Shown: in pieces, positions 43,502 to 52,954 of the stretch | Layout: the number at the start of each line of letters is the position of its first letter | Position numbering within the stretch: the stretch's first letter is position 1 | From: Blastococcus sp. URHD0036 | GTDB lineage: Bacteria > Actinomycetota > Actinomycetes > Mycobacteriales > Geodermatophilaceae | Direction: 5' to 3' | Assembly (NCBI RefSeq): GCF_000701365.1 | Contig: NZ_JNIK01000016.1 | Span: 248,001 to 312,000 of the forward strand | Length of the DNA stretch: 64,000 nucleotides | Translations under genes and position numbers: made by a program | The notes under the pieces: generated by a model | Told to the model about the DNA's origin: nothing | Databases searched by the model: none | Seen by the model: only the letters and a program-made list of their open reading frames with translations

Positions 43502-44017
43502 TCAGCAGTCGAAGACCGACCAGCAGAGGTCGTTGCGCAGCCGCTGGTCGTCGAGCACCAGCTCCCGGATCCCGGCCGGGAGCCGGTCGCGCTGCCACCG
43601 GCACTCGGCCCGGCCCGCGGCCTCGCTCTCGGCGGGTGCCGACGCGGCGCGGACCGCCCTGATCGCGTAGGCGGCCGCGCCGAGCTCGTGCGCGGCGACG
43701 TGGGCGACCACCGCGGCCTGGCCGGCGGCGTACGCGGCGTGCCGGGGGGCTCCGCGCAGGTCGCGGGCCGCGCCCATCGCGTGGCCGCCCAGCGCGCGGG
43801 TGGCCATCATCGGCAGCTCGCCGCGCACCCAGGCCCGGGCGGCCCCGATCGCCGCCCGCGGCCGGGGGTCGTCCGGGCGGGCGGACTCGAACAGTGCGAG
43901 CACGTGCTCGGCGCACTCCGCCGCCCACAGCGCCAGGAGGTGGTGGTCGGGGTCGGTGAGGGTCCCGCCCCGGCGGATCGTCACGAACCGCGGGTCCCGG
44001 ACCGGCGGCAGGATCAC
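43502..44017 (-). CDS. Imm5-like putative immunity-family protein
   Basis: 171-residue all-helical protein. The core LLALWAAECAEHVLALFESA, followed by RPDDPRPRAAIGAARAWVRG and repeated Ala/His helices (AAYAAGQAAVVAHVAAHELG), matches my memory of a family often called putative immunity protein (Imm5-like). The C-terminus has WQRDRLPAGIRELVLDDQ. No toxin, secretion or polymorphic-toxin gene is near, so a true immunity function is unsupported and it may be an orphan or repurposed member. The GTG start is uncertain: no ribosome site is visible, and a second GTG at 43984 would remove 11 residues. It follows the ACT gene by 13 bp and is probably in the same transcript. Confidence 0.65.
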   Translation of the reverse strand: MILPPVRDPRFVTIRRGGTLTDPDHHLLALWAAECAEHVLALFESARPDDPRPRAAIGAARAWVRGELPMMATRALGGHAMGAARDLRGAPRHAAYAAGQAAVVAHVAAHELGAAAYAIRAVRAASAPAESEAAGRAECRWQRDRLPAGIRELVLDDQRLRNDLCWSVFDC

Positions 44018-44030
44018 GACCGCGGCCCGG

Positions 44031-44708
44031 CTACGCCGGGGGGAGCTGGGCGACCGTCGCCGCGATGCCGGTCAGGTGCACCAGCCGCAGCAGCTCCGAG
44101 CGGCGGAACGCCGGCCCGCCGGACCGGCCGATGACCACCGCGGTGCGCGGCGAGCCGAACGGCGTCGCCATCATCTCGATGGCCATCTCCCGCCAGCGCT
44201 CGGGCAGCCAGTCGTCCTCGCTGGACAGCAGCCGCGGCCCGTCCAGCGGCAGCCACGGCAGCGCCATGCCCTCGAAGCCCGGTGCCGCGTCGGAGGCCGC
44301 CAGGACCTCGGCGCCGGCGTCCCCGGGGGCGAGGACGGCGGCCCACCCGCTGGTGAACACCCGCGGCAGCTCGGCCGCGAGCAGCTTGATCGCCAGACTC
44401 GGGGACGACGGCGACGCGGCCCGGGACAGCGCCTCCAGCAGCTCGAGCTCCCGGTGGGTGTCCAGCGGGCCGGAGAACGGTCGCAGCGACTCCACCTGGA
44501 CGCCCTCCACCGCCTCCGCCGCGGTGATGAGCCCGTCGGGGAGCCGGTCGGGCGGCAGGTCGATCACGATGTCGTCGACGGCGACCCCGTTGCCGCGCTC
44601 CAGGACGTCGACGGACACGATGTCGACGCCGGCGGTGCCGAGGGCGGTGGCCACGGCGCCGAGGATGCCGGGCCGGTCAGGGACGACCAGCCGCAGGAGA
44701 TAGGACAC
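44031..44708 (-). CDS. ACT-domain protein
   Basis: 225 residues. Residues 1-75 are an ACT domain (SYLLRLVVPDRPGILGAVAT, then GVDIVSVDVLE and VDDIVIDLP), a fold that binds amino acids for allosteric control. Residues 76-225 look like a degenerate GAF-like sensor (LPRVFTSGWAAVLAP, then RTAVVIGRSGGPAFRRSELL) with no catalytic motif. The GTG has GGAGGAA 2-8 nt upstream. In M. tuberculosis the corresponding slot between ligA and gatC is Rv3013, also an ACT protein, so the gene is conserved in place though its ligand and target are unknown. Divergent from gatC. Confidence 0.83.
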   Translation of the reverse strand: MSYLLRLVVPDRPGILGAVATALGTAGVDIVSVDVLERGNGVAVDDIVIDLPPDRLPDGLITAAEAVEGVQVESLRPFSGPLDTHRELELLEALSRAASPSSPSLAIKLLAAELPRVFTSGWAAVLAPGDAGAEVLAASDAAPGFEGMALPWLPLDGPRLLSSEDDWLPERWREMAIEMMATPFGSPRTAVVIGRSGGPAFRRSELLRLVHLTGIAATVAQLPPA

Positions 44709-44845
44709 GGTTCCTCCGGGCGTCCTTCGGATGCGGGTCGATCGTCGTCGATCGTCGAACCGCCCAAGCTTCCCCCATCGCCGCCCGCGCGGTCGAGTCG
44801 CCTCCGGAACGGCATCGGCCGCAGAACCCGCTGGCTGGGCCCACG

Positions 44846-44851
44846 TACAGT
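44846..44851 (+). promoter_or_regulatory. Candidate -10 box of gatCAB
   Basis: TACAGT about 90 nt before gatC in the 233-bp divergent space shared with the ACT gene. It would drive gatC-gatA-small membrane gene-gatB. No clear -35 box. The rest of the space shows no other feature I can support. Confidence 0.4.
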
Positions 44852-44941
44852 GGCGGGGTTGGTTCCCCGGTCCCGCACGCTCCCGCACCACACGGTCCGG
44901 GCCGGCGGCGGGACGGCGCAGGAGTGGAGTTCCGCCGCAGC

Positions 44942-45256
44942 ATGAGCACCCCGTCAGCGCACGACGCCCTCGGGCGCGATGAGATCGCGCACCTCGCGAC
45001 GTTGTCGCGTCTCGCCCTCACCGACGAGGAGCTGGACCGCTTCGCCGGACAGCTCGGCGCGGTGCTCGACGCCGTCGCCCAGGTGGGGGAGGCGGACGTG
45101 GCCGACGTCGACCCGATGACGCACGCGGTGCCGCTGACCAACGTGCTGCGCGAGGACGTCGCGACCCCGAGCCTGCCGCGCGACGTCGTGCTCGCCGGGG
45201 CGCCCGCCGCCGAGGACGACCGGTTCCGCGTGCCCCGCATCCTGGGCGAGGAGTGA
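44942..45256 (+). CDS. gatC: Asp/Glu-tRNA amidotransferase subunit C
   Basis: 104 residues. Wraps around GatA and stabilises the amidotransferase. The sequence [20 protein letters not shown], then [35 protein letters not shown] and a C-terminal [15 protein letters not shown] is the full GatC pattern. ATG 44942 is chosen over GTG 44924, although its GGAG ribosome site is 12 nt away. The stop is 2 bp before the gatA ATG, so the subunits are co-translated. Confidence 0.94.
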   Translation: MSTPSAHDALGRDEIAHLATLSRLALTDEELDRFAGQLGAVLDAVAQVGEADVADVDPMTHAVPLTNVLREDVATPSLPRDVVLAGAPAAEDDRFRVPRILGEE

Positions 45257-45258
45257 CC

Positions 45259-46788
45259 ATGCCGGAGCTGACCGATCTCGACGCCGCCGAGCTGGGCCGT
45301 CGTCTCGCCGCGCGCGAGCTCTCCTCCGTCGAGGTGACCCGCGCCTACCTGGACCGCATCGAGGCCGAGGACGGCGCCGTCGGTGCCTACCTCCACGTCG
45401 ACGGCGAGACCGCGCTGGAGCGGGCCGCGGCCGTCGACGCCGCGCGTGCCGCCGGGGAGGAGCAGGGTCCGCTGGCCGGCCTGCCGGTCGCGCTCAAGGA
45501 CGTGTTCGTCACCGAGGGCGTGCCGACCACCAGCGGCTCGAAGATCCTCGAGGGCTGGCGGCCGCCCTACGACGCCACGGTGGCCGGCCGGCTGAAGGAC
45601 GCCGGCACGGTGCTGCTCGGCAAGACCAACATGGACGAGTTCGCCATGGGCAGCTCGACCGAGAACTCCGCCTACCAGGTCACGCGCAACCCGTGGGACC
45701 TGTCCCGCATCCCCGGCGGCTCGTCCGGTGGGTCGTCGGCGGCCGTCGCCGGTGGCCTGGCCCCCTGGGCGCTGGGCACCGACACCGGCGGCTCGATCCG
45801 CCAGCCCGCGGCGGTGACCGGCCTGGTCGGGCACAAGCCGACCTACGGCTCGGTCTCCCGCTACGGGCTGATCGCCTTCTCGAGCAGCCTGGACCAGGCC
45901 GGCCCGATGGCGCGCACCGTGCTCGACGCCGCCGTCCTGCACGAGGCGATCGGCGGGCACGACCCCCGGGACTCCACGAGCATCGACGCTCCGCTGCCGC
46001 CGCTGGCCGAGTGCGCCCGCCGCGGTGCCGCCGGGGACCTGTCGGATCTCAAGGTCGGCGTCGTCCGTGAGCTGGGCGGCGAGGGCCACACCGACGGCTA
46101 CGAGGAGGGCGTGCTCGCCCGTGTGGCCGAGGCCGTCCAGCTGCTCGAGGGCATGGGCGCGGAGGTCCGCGAGGTCTCCTGCCCGAGCTTCGACCTGGCG
46201 CTGCCCGCCTACTACCTGATCGCGCCCAGCGAGGCGTCGTCGAACCTGGCCCGCTTCGAGGGCATGCGGTTCGGCATCCGGGTGGCCGACGACGGCGCGC
46301 ACGACCTCGACGAGGTCATGGCGCTCACCCGCGAGCAGGGCTTCGGCCCCGAGGTGAAGCGTCGCATCATCCTCGGCACCTACGCCCTGTCGGCCGGCTA
46401 CTACGAGGCCTACTACGGCCAGGCGCAGAAGGTGCGCACCCTCATCACCCGTGACTTCACCGCCGCGTTCGCCGACGTCGACGTCCTGGTCAGCCCGGTC
46501 ACCCCGACCGTGGCCTTCCCGCTGGGCACCCGGGTCGACGACCCGCTGGCCATGTACGCCGCGGACCTGTGCACCCTGCCGGCCAGCCTGGCCGGGCTGC
46601 CGGCGATCTCGGTGCCGTGCGGACTGTCCGAGGGTCTCCCGGTCGGGCTGCAGATCATGGCGCCGGCCCTGGCCGACGACCGCTGCTACACGGTCGCCGC
46701 CGCCGTCGAGGCCGCGCTGGACAGCGCCCGCGGCGGCCGCTTCCTCGACCAGCTCCCCACCCGGGCGGCCGCGGGCGGTGCGGCGTGA
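45259..46788 (+). CDS. gatA: Asp/Glu-tRNA amidotransferase subunit A
   Basis: Glutaminase subunit that supplies ammonia to GatB. 509 residues, amidase-signature family. The catalytic triad is complete: Lys80 in LPVALKDVF, cis-Ser155 in [12 protein letters not shown] and nucleophile Ser179 in [30 protein letters not shown] is the typical GatA segment. The ATG at 45259 has GAGGAG 5 nt upstream; a GTG two codons earlier overlaps the gatC stop but would have no spacing to that site. The gene overlaps the small membrane-protein gene by 4 bp. Confidence 0.96.
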   Translation: MPELTDLDAAELGRRLAARELSSVEVTRAYLDRIEAEDGAVGAYLHVDGETALERAAAVDAARAAGEEQGPLAGLPVALKDVFVTEGVPTTSGSKILEGWRPPYDATVAGRLKDAGTVLLGKTNMDEFAMGSSTENSAYQVTRNPWDLSRIPGGSSGGSSAAVAGGLAPWALGTDTGGSIRQPAAVTGLVGHKPTYGSVSRYGLIAFSSSLDQAGPMARTVLDAAVLHEAIGGHDPRDSTSIDAPLPPLAECARRGAAGDLSDLKVGVVRELGGEGHTDGYEEGVLARVAEAVQLLEGMGAEVREVSCPSFDLALPAYYLIAPSEASSNLARFEGMRFGIRVADDGAHDLDEVMALTREQGFGPEVKRRIILGTYALSAGYYEAYYGQAQKVRTLITRDFTAAFADVDVLVSPVTPTVAFPLGTRVDDPLAMYAADLCTLPASLAGLPAISVPCGLSEGLPVGLQIMAPALADDRCYTVAAAVEAALDSARGGRFLDQLPTRAAAGGAA

Positions 46789-46964
46789 ACGGCCCGCTCA
46801 AGGCGGCGTGGGCGCTGACCGCCTTCGTCATCGTCGCCGGCGCGGTGCTCTGGATCGTCACCGACAAGCCCGTCTTCGCCGTCTTCATCGTCCTCGGCCT
46901 GCTCACCGGGATCGGCGCCTGGATCACCGGCCGGTCCCTCCCCAAGGAGGACACGCCCTCGTGA
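46785..46964 (+). CDS. Small two-helix membrane protein between gatA and gatB
   Basis: 59 residues. GTG overlaps the gatA stop (GTGA) and the TGA overlaps the gatB GTG (GTGA), so all three are translationally linked. Two hydrophobic helices: [17 protein letters not shown] (about 9-25) and [20 protein letters not shown] (about 29-48), joined by a short DKP turn, with a charged tail [10 protein letters not shown]. The coding bias is strong. The gatB ribosome site AAGGAGG lies inside its last codons. I recognise no family. It could be a membrane tether or regulator for the amidotransferase or an unrelated passenger. Position alone supports a link. Confidence 0.75.
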   Translation: MNGPLKAAWALTAFVIVAGAVLWIVTDKPVFAVFIVLGLLTGIGAWITGRSLPKEDTPS

Positions 46965-48475
46965 CCACCACCCACACGGGCGAGCGGCTCGTCGACTTCG
47001 ACGAGGTGCTGACCCGCTACGAGCCGGTCATCGGCCTGGAGACCCACGTCGAGCTGGGCACCGCGTCCAAGATGTTCTGCGGCTGCACCACCACCTTCGG
47101 CGCCGAGCCCAACACGCAGACCTGCCCGGTCTGCCTCGGCCTGCCCGGCTCCCTGCCGGTGGCCAACGCCGCGGCGATCGAGCACACCATCCGCATCGGG
47201 CTGGCCCTGGGCTGCCGGATCGCGACCTGGTCGCGCTTCGCCCGGAAGAACTACTTCTACCCGGACATCCCCAAGGGCTTCCAGACCAGCCAGTACGACG
47301 AGCCGCTCTGCACCGCCGGCCACCTCGACGTCGAGGTCGACGGCGAGACCTACCGGGTGGAGATCGAGCGGGTGCACCTGGAGGAGGACACCGGCAAGAA
47401 CCTGCACGTCGGTGGCGCCACGGGGCGCATCCACGGCGCCGACCACTCGCTGGTCGACTTCAACCGGGCCGGCATCCCGCTCGTCGAGATCGTCACCCGG
47501 CCCATCCCGGGTACCGGTGCCAAGGCCCCCGAGGTCGCGCGCGCCTACGTGACGGAGCTGCGCGAGATCGTCCAGGCGCTCGGCGCCTCCGACGTCCGCA
47601 TGGAGCAGGGCAGCCTGCGCTGCGACGTGAACACCTCGCTGGCGCCCATCGGCAGCCTGGAGTGGGGCACCCGCACCGAGACGAAGAACGTGAACTCGCT
47701 GCGCTCGGTGGAGCGGTCGGTGCGCTACGAGATGCGCCGGCAGGCCGCGGTGCTCGACGCCGGCGGCCGGGTGCTGCAGGAGACGCGGCACTTCCACGAG
47801 GACACCGGCAGCACCTCGCCCGGTCGGAGCAAGGAGGAGGCCACCGACTACCGGTACTTCCCCGAGCCCGACCTGGTGCCGCTGGCGCCCGACACCGGCT
47901 GGGTCGAGAAGCTCGCCGCGGACCTTCCGGAGCTCCCGGCCGCCCGCCGCGCCCGCCTCATGGAGGAGTGGGGGCTGTCGGCGACCGAGATGCAGTGGCT
48001 GGCGAACGCCGGTGCCCTCGGCCTCGTCACCGACACCGTGGCCGCCGGCGCGACCCCGGGTGACGCCCGCAAGTGGTGGCTGGGCGACCTGGCCCGCCGT
48101 GCCAACGAGACCGGCGTCGAGCTCACCGAGCTGTCGGTCACCCCGGCGCAGGTCGCGGAGCTGTCGATCCTCGTCCGCGACGGGAAGATCAACGACAAGC
48201 TCGCCCGGCAGGTGCTGGACGGCGTCCTCGCCGGCGAGGGCGGTCCGGACGAGGTCATGACCGCGCGGGGGCTCGTGGTGATGGGCGAGTCCGACGAGCT
48301 GGTCGCGGCGGTGGAGGCCGCGATCGCCGGCGCCCCCGACGTCGTGGAGAAGGTCCGCGGCGGCAAGGTGGCGGCCCTCGGCGCGCTCGTGGGCTCGGTC
48401 ATGAAGGCCACCCGCGGCAAGGCCGACGCCGCCACCGTCAAGCGCATGCTCGAAGAGCGCCTGCTCGCCGAGTAG
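46961..48475 (+). CDS. gatB: Asp/Glu-tRNA amidotransferase subunit B
   Basis: Kinase/transamidase subunit that converts Glu-tRNA(Gln) and Asp-tRNA(Asn) to Gln- and Asn-tRNA. 504 residues. The cradle domain starts [20 protein letters not shown], with Cys ligands in CGCTTTF and [12 protein letters not shown] for the zinc. [20 protein letters not shown] and [14 protein letters not shown] build the active site. The C-terminal helical and YqeY-like tail domain ends [23 protein letters not shown] with AAGGAGG 10 nt upstream. A hairpin 11 bp after its stop ends the operon. Confidence 0.96.
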   Translation: MTTTHTGERLVDFDEVLTRYEPVIGLETHVELGTASKMFCGCTTTFGAEPNTQTCPVCLGLPGSLPVANAAAIEHTIRIGLALGCRIATWSRFARKNYFYPDIPKGFQTSQYDEPLCTAGHLDVEVDGETYRVEIERVHLEEDTGKNLHVGGATGRIHGADHSLVDFNRAGIPLVEIVTRPIPGTGAKAPEVARAYVTELREIVQALGASDVRMEQGSLRCDVNTSLAPIGSLEWGTRTETKNVNSLRSVERSVRYEMRRQAAVLDAGGRVLQETRHFHEDTGSTSPGRSKEEATDYRYFPEPDLVPLAPDTGWVEKLAADLPELPAARRARLMEEWGLSATEMQWLANAGALGLVTDTVAAGATPGDARKWWLGDLARRANETGVELTELSVTPAQVAELSILVRDGKINDKLARQVLDGVLAGEGGPDEVMTARGLVVMGESDELVAAVEAAIAGAPDVVEKVRGGKVAALGALVGSVMKATRGKADAATVKRMLEERLLAE

Positions 48476-48485
48476 TACGGCCGTG

Positions 48486-48519
48486 CCCGGTGGCGGGCCC
48501 CGGAGGGGTCCCCGCCGGG
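48486..48519 (+). terminator. Terminator of gatCAB
   Basis: CCCGG-t-GGCGGG-c-CCC pairs with GGG-t-CCCGCC-GGG around a GGAG loop, starting 10 bp after the gatB stop. It contains small mismatches. It may also serve the LppZ-like gene, which converges on it. Confidence 0.6.
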
Positions 48520-48590
48520 TGCGGCGGTCGTGGCTCAGTGCAGCCGGGGGACGGCACGTGGCCGCGGTGCGGTCCGGTAGGACCGCGGTG

Positions 48591-49769
48591 TCACAGCGGG
48601 GACTGCTCGCCGCTGGCGCCGGGCGGGAGGATGCGCAGCACCTTGTCGTCGTCCTCGGCGGGCTGGCCGGCGCCGTCGCGGTTGGACGTCGTGATCCACA
48701 GCGCGCCGGTCTGCTGCTCGAGGACGACGGTGCGCAGCCGCCCGTACTCGTCGGGGAGCAGCTCCTCGGGCTCGGCGACGGGGGCGCCGCTGCCGTCGAG
48801 GGTGACCGAGTAGATGCGCCGGCCCTCCAGCGCACCGAGGTGGATGGTCGGGCCCGCCGCCGCGCAGCCGGCCAGGCCGCCGGCGGCGTCGTCGATCCGC
48901 TGCACCGGAGGCGTCGAGTTCGCGCCCTCGGTCGGGAAGCCCGCGTCGGCACCCCGGACGACCTCGGTCAGCTCGTCGGGGAGACCGCTCGCGTCGTCGG
49001 TGGCGTACAGCGTCTCGTCGCCGGAGACGCACAGCGCGGTGACGTTGCTGAAGCCGCGGCCGAAGACCGCCGTCCCGTCGACGGGCTGCCCGAAGACGTC
49101 GACCCGCAGCACCTTGCCCGCCAGCGAGGCGGGGTCCTGGGCCAGGGCGGGGTTCCCGGTGTCCCCGGTCCCGATGTACAGCGACCCCTCGAGGTCGAAC
49201 AGCAGCGCGCCGCCGTTGTGCACCTCGCCGCGGGGGATGCCCGTGAGCACCGGGTTCGGGGTGCCACCGATCGGGAAGCGGACCACGCGGTTGTCGGTGG
49301 GGGTGGAGAGGTAGGCGTAGACCAGCCCGTCCTCGCCGAAGGTGGGGGAGAGCGCCAGCCCGTAGAGGCCGCCGTCGCCGGCGGTGTCGATGCCGGGCAC
49401 CACCATGAGCTCGCGATCCGGGGACCGGTCGGGGAAGACCTGCAGGATGCGGCCGGTCTCGCGCTCGCCGACCAGCGCGGTCCCGTCGGGCATCAGGACC
49501 AGGCCGGTCGGCACGTTCAGCCCGGAGGCGACGACGTTGGGGTCCTCGTCGCTCGATCCGGGCTCGGAACCGCCGCCGCTCGGCGGGGACCCGGGCGGCG
49601 GGACCTGGCCCTCGGTCGGCGGGGCGACCTGCGGCGGGGCGCCCTCCGGGAGGGGGCGCCAGTCGCCGCGGGGTTCGTAACCGCCGTCGTCGCCGCAGCC
49701 GGCCACGGCCGCCGTCAGCAGCAGCGCACACGCCAGCCGGGCTCCCCGTCGTCCGAGCACCCGCGTCAC
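48591..49769 (-). CDS. LppZ-like lipoprotein, glucose/sorbosone dehydrogenase fold
   Basis: 392-residue exported lipoprotein. Signal VLGRRGARLACALLLTAAVA with lipobox AVAGC near residue 25, then a Pro/Gly/Ser linker to about residue 75. The rest is a six-bladed PQQ-dependent sugar dehydrogenase-like propeller: GLNVPTGLVLMPDGTALVGE, TAGDGGLYGLALSPTF, VHNGGALLFDLEGSLYIGTGDTG with the usual His-Asn-Gly-Gly segment, and RGFSNVTALCVSGD near the end. PQQ use is possible but unproven. Position (after gatB, before the Cfp6-like gene) agrees with M. tuberculosis LppZ (Rv3006). GTG 49769 is favoured by a TACTGT box 7 nt upstream; GTG 49760 has better spacing to GGAGG. Confidence 0.85.
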   Translation of the reverse strand: MTRVLGRRGARLACALLLTAAVAGCGDDGGYEPRGDWRPLPEGAPPQVAPPTEGQVPPPGSPPSGGGSEPGSSDEDPNVVASGLNVPTGLVLMPDGTALVGERETGRILQVFPDRSPDRELMVVPGIDTAGDGGLYGLALSPTFGEDGLVYAYLSTPTDNRVVRFPIGGTPNPVLTGIPRGEVHNGGALLFDLEGSLYIGTGDTGNPALAQDPASLAGKVLRVDVFGQPVDGTAVFGRGFSNVTALCVSGDETLYATDDASGLPDELTEVVRGADAGFPTEGANSTPPVQRIDDAAGGLAGCAAAGPTIHLGALEGRRIYSVTLDGSGAPVAEPEELLPDEYGRLRTVVLEQQTGALWITTSNRDGAGQPAEDDDKVLRILPPGASGEQSPL

Positions 49770-49776
49770 GCCTCCG

Positions 49777-49782
49777 ACAGTA
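49777..49782 (-). promoter_or_regulatory. -10 box of LppZ-like gene
   Basis: TACTGT on the minus strand ends 7 nt before GTG 49769, the leaderless spacing. GGAGG in the gap would instead serve GTG 49760, so a very short leader is the alternative. Confidence 0.45.
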
Positions 49783-49806
49783 CGTGCGCGGAGCCCGCCG
49801 GCGGGC

Positions 49807-50187
49807 TCACCGGCGGGGCGGCGCCGGGACGTCGATGCGCCCACCGGAGAGCTCGGCCAGCCCGGGGAGGTCGCGGGCGCGCAGCACCGGCAGCCGGATC
49901 TCGGTCCGGCGGGTGGTGACCAGCCACAGGGCCCCGCGGTCGCCGGCGCGGATGCCGGCGACCTCGGTCCAGGGCACGCGGCGGGAACCGACCAGCGACC
50001 GGACCGTGACGGCGTCGGCGTCGACGTCGACCCCGACGCGCAGGACCCAGACCGCGGCGACGACCGGGATCAGCAGGACGAAGACGCCCCACCACGCCGC
50101 CGCGAGCAGCGGCAGGGTGCAGACGAACAGCACGAGGACGGGGAGCAGCGCGGTGCGGCTCATGCGCAAGCGGGCGGGGGTGGCCAC
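49807..50187 (-). CDS. Cfp6-like PH-domain membrane protein
   Basis: 126 residues. Two adjacent N-terminal helices (TALLPVLVLFVCTLPLLAAA and WGVFVLLIPVVAAVWVL, residues about 12-50) precede a small bacterial PH-like domain (VDVDADAVTVRSLVGSRRVP, then ALWLVTTRRTEIRLPVL). This matches the low-molecular-weight antigen CFP6 (Rv3004) family in size and layout, and the gene sits in the corresponding place. Function unknown; it is probably an inner-membrane protein. The GTG at 50187 or ATG at 50163 may be the true start. It is 24 bp downstream of the regulator gene and may share its transcript. Confidence 0.75.
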   Translation of the reverse strand: MATPARLRMSRTALLPVLVLFVCTLPLLAAAWWGVFVLLIPVVAAVWVLRVGVDVDADAVTVRSLVGSRRVPWTEVAGIRAGDRGALWLVTTRRTEIRLPVLRARDLPGLAELSGGRIDVPAPPRR

Positions 50188-50211
50188 GTCTGCCGATGCT
50201 CCCAGACGCGG

Positions 50212-51033
50212 TCAGCCGGCGAGGCGGTGCAGGCGCTGCTCGGTCTCGCTGCCCGGGGCCGCGGTGTAGACGACCAGCTGGACGCCGGGCGCGTCGGCGG
50301 GCGTCAGCTGGTGGTGCTCGAGCAGCAGGGTGCCGACCCCGGGGTGCTCGAAGCGCCGCTCGGCCGAGCTGAACCGGTCGACGTCGCGGCTGGCCCAGCC
50401 GGTGCGGAAGTGCTCGCTGGCGGCCTCCAGGCGGGCGACGAGGGCGACGAGCTCGGGGTCGCCGAGCCGGTTCCCGGCCTCGGCACGGAACTGGGTGAGG
50501 AACCGCCGGCTGTCGGCCTCCCAGTCCCCGAGCAGCGCGCGGACCGCCGGGTCGGTGAACACCAGCCAGAGCAGGTTCCGGTCGGCGGGCCCGGCGGTGG
50601 CGACGCCGGGGTAGAAGCGGGCGTAGGCGTCGTTCCAGCCGACGATCGCCCAGCTCGCCGTGATGGCGTAGGCGGGGGAGGGGCCCAGCGCGTCGAGCAG
50701 CCGCTGCAGGTGGGCGGGCAGCCGGTCGGGTCCCGCCGAGGGGGCCGGGGCGCCGTGCCCGGCCAGCCGCAGCACGTACTCGTGCTCGGCCGCCGAGAGT
50801 CGCAGCGTGCGGGCCAGGGCGTCCACCACCTGCCGCGACGGGTGGATGTCGCGCCCCTGCTCCAGCCACGTGTACCAGGTGTGGCTCACGCCGGAGAGCA
50901 GCGCGACCTCCTCCCGCCGCAGCCCCGGGGTCCGCCGGGCGCCGCTCCCGGGGAGGCCGGCGGTGTCGGGGTCGACCTGCCGGCGCCGGGACCGCAGGAA
51001 GGCCGCGAGCTCCTGGCGGGAGGGGCTGGTCAC
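50212..51033 (-). CDS. MmyB-type XRE transcriptional regulator
   Basis: 273 residues. The N-terminal helix-turn-helix (about residues 8-75) shows [17 protein letters not shown], then [20 protein letters not shown] with [14 protein letters not shown]. The C-terminal half is the MmyB-like ligand-binding domain ([56 protein letters not shown]). Family members respond to small hydrophobic ligands, in some cases fatty acids. The GTG has GAGGAGG 4 nt upstream. It diverges from ilvD with 91 bp between them, so it may control itself, the downstream Cfp6-like gene, or ilvD. No target is proven. Confidence 0.88.
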   Translation of the reverse strand: MTSPSRQELAAFLRSRRRQVDPDTAGLPGSGARRTPGLRREEVALLSGVSHTWYTWLEQGRDIHPSRQVVDALARTLRLSAAEHEYVLRLAGHGAPAPSAGPDRLPAHLQRLLDALGPSPAYAITASWAIVGWNDAYARFYPGVATAGPADRNLLWLVFTDPAVRALLGDWEADSRRFLTQFRAEAGNRLGDPELVALVARLEAASEHFRTGWASRDVDRFSSAERRFEHPGVGTLLLEHHQLTPADAPGVQLVVYTAAPGSETEQRLHRLAG

Positions 51034-51072
51034 GCGTCCTCCTCGGGACGAGCGGGTGGTGGTGTCGCTACC

Positions 51073-51078
51073 AGTATC
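51073..51078 (-). promoter_or_regulatory. Candidate -10 box of the XRE regulator
   Basis: GATACT on the minus strand within CAGTATCGATGCTG, an AT-containing partial dyad that could also be the regulator's own operator. It is 40 nt before the GTG. Confidence 0.35.
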
Positions 51079-51110
51079 GATGCTGTCTCGGCGTTCACCG
51101 TCCCCGCGCC

Positions 51111-51116
51111 TAGGCT
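51111..51116 (+). promoter_or_regulatory. -10 box of ilvD, leaderless
   Basis: TAGGCT, the same hexamer as before the FHA gene and serA, ends 8 nt before the ilvD GTG. No ribosome site is present. Confidence 0.5.
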
Positions 51117-51124
51117 CGGGGACC

Positions 51125-52828
51125 GTGACCACCGTCGAGGAACCCCGCGCAGCCACCGTCGACGTCAAGCCCCGCAGCCGCGAGGTGACCGACGGGGACC
51201 AGAAGGCGCCGGCCCGCGCCATGCTGCGCGCCGTCGGCATGGGCGACGACGACTGGGAGAAGCCGCAGATCGGCGTCGCCTCGTCGTGGAACGAGATCAC
51301 CCCCTGCAACCTCTCCCTCGACCGGCTGGCCAAGCGGGCCAAGGAGGGCGTGCACGCCGCCGGCGGCTACCCGCTCGAGTTCGGCACCATCTCGGTCTCC
51401 GACGGCATCTCGATGGGCCACGAGGGCATGCGCGCCTCGCTGGTCTCCCGCGAGGTCATCGCCGACTCGGTCGAGACGGTGATGTTCGCCGAGCGGCTCG
51501 ACGGATCGGTGCTGCTCGCCGGCTGCGACAAGTCCCTGCCGGGGATGCTGATGGCCGCCGCCCGGCTCGACCTCGCCGCCGTCTTCCTCTACTCGGGCTC
51601 CACGCTGCCGGGGAAGCTCGGCGACCGGGACCTCACGCTGATCGACGTCTTCGAGGGCGTCGGGGCCTGCGCCGCCGGCAAGATCACCCGTGACGAGCTG
51701 ACGGCGATCGAGAAGGCCGCCTGCCCGGGCATGGGCTCCTGCGGCGGCATGTACACCGCCAACACCATGGCCAGCGTCGCCGAGGCGCTGGGCATGAGCC
51801 TCCCGGGCAGTGCCGCCCCGCCGGCGCCCGACAACCGCCGCGACGCCTACGCCGTCGCCTCGGGCGAGGCCGTGGTCAACCTGCTCCGCAAGGGCATCAC
51901 CGCGCGCCAGATCATGACCCGCGAGGCCTTCGAGAACGCGATCACCGTCGTCATGGCGCTGGGCGGCTCCACCAACGCCGTCCTTCACCTGCTGGCGATG
52001 GCCCACGAGGCGCAGGTCGAGCTGACCCTCGACGACTTCAACCGGATCGGCGACCGCGTCCCGCACCTGGCCGACGTGAAGCCCTTCGGTCGCTTCGTCA
52101 TGACCGACATCGACCGGGTGGGCGGCGTGCCCGTCGTCCTCAAGGCACTGCTGGACGCCGGCCTGCTGCACGGCGACGCGCTGACCGTGACCGGGAAGAC
52201 GATGGCGGAGAACCTGGCCGACATCGCCCCGCCGGACCTCGACGGCACGATCATCCACGCGATGAACAACCCGATCCACAAGACCGGGGGCCTCACGATC
52301 CTGCGCGGCTCGCTGTCGCCGGACGGCGCCGTGGTGAAGTCCGCCGGTTTCGACGCCGAGGTCTTCGAGGGCACCGCCCGGGTGTTCGACGGCGAGCAGG
52401 GCGCGATGGACGCCGTCACCGAGGGGACGCTCCAGCCCAACGACGTCGTCGTCATCCGGTACGAGGGCCCCCGCGGTGGCCCGGGGATGCGCGAGATGCT
52501 CGCCGTCACCGGCGCGATCAAGGGTGCGGGCCTGGGCAAGGACGTCCTCCTGCTGACCGACGGCCGGTTCTCCGGCGGGACGACGGGGCTGTGCGTCGGT
52601 CACGTCGCCCCCGAGGCGACCGACGGCGGCCCGATCGCGTTCGTGCGCGACGGCGACCGGATCCGGCTCGACCTGGCCAACCGGACGCTGGACCTGCTGG
52701 TGGACGACGAGGAGCTGGCCCGCCGCAAGGAGGGCTGGGAGCCGCTGCCCCCGCGCTACACGACCGGGGTGCTCGGCAAGTACGCCAAGCTCGTCGGCTC
52801 CGCGGCGAACGGCGCCATCTGCGGCTGA
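51125..52828 (+). CDS. ilvD: Dihydroxy-acid dehydratase
   Basis: Dehydrates 2,3-dihydroxy-isovalerate and 2,3-dihydroxy-3-methylvalerate in valine, leucine and isoleucine synthesis. 567 residues, Fe-S lyase. [20 protein letters not shown] is the N-terminal start of the family. Cluster cysteines lie in [28 protein letters not shown] and [16 protein letters not shown]. The carbamylated-Lys region and substrate loop [10 protein letters not shown] follow, and [20 protein letters not shown] is near the C-terminus. It is about 6 kb upstream of ilvBNC, separated by the GGDEF/EAL pair. It has its own leaderless promoter, and a long palindrome 9 bp after its stop. Confidence 0.96.
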   Translation: MTTVEEPRAATVDVKPRSREVTDGDQKAPARAMLRAVGMGDDDWEKPQIGVASSWNEITPCNLSLDRLAKRAKEGVHAAGGYPLEFGTISVSDGISMGHEGMRASLVSREVIADSVETVMFAERLDGSVLLAGCDKSLPGMLMAAARLDLAAVFLYSGSTLPGKLGDRDLTLIDVFEGVGACAAGKITRDELTAIEKAACPGMGSCGGMYTANTMASVAEALGMSLPGSAAPPAPDNRRDAYAVASGEAVVNLLRKGITARQIMTREAFENAITVVMALGGSTNAVLHLLAMAHEAQVELTLDDFNRIGDRVPHLADVKPFGRFVMTDIDRVGGVPVVLKALLDAGLLHGDALTVTGKTMAENLADIAPPDLDGTIIHAMNNPIHKTGGLTILRGSLSPDGAVVKSAGFDAEVFEGTARVFDGEQGAMDAVTEGTLQPNDVVVIRYEGPRGGPGMREMLAVTGAIKGAGLGKDVLLLTDGRFSGGTTGLCVGHVAPEATDGGPIAFVRDGDRIRLDLANRTLDLLVDDEELARRKEGWEPLPPRYTTGVLGKYAKLVGSAANGAICG

Positions 52829-52837
52829 TCCGCGCGG

Positions 52838-52870
52838 AACTGCACTTCTGCACCGTGCAGAAGTGCAGTT
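52838..52870. terminator. 33-bp near-perfect palindrome after ilvD
   Basis: Arms of 16 bp (52838-52853 and 52855-52870) are exactly complementary around a single C. The pairing continues outward to about 52834-52874 with one wobble. The arms contain TGCACTTCTGCAC, itself partly repeated. It is much less GC-rich than the flanks. Likely a terminator or a dispersed palindromic element; only one copy is in this window. Confidence 0.6.
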
Positions 52871-52954
52871 CTGCCCGGGGAACGGCCACCCCCTCGGGGT
52901 GAGACCGGCCCGGAAGGGCTGGAGCAGTGACCGCCGCGTGCCGAGGTCCTCGAT

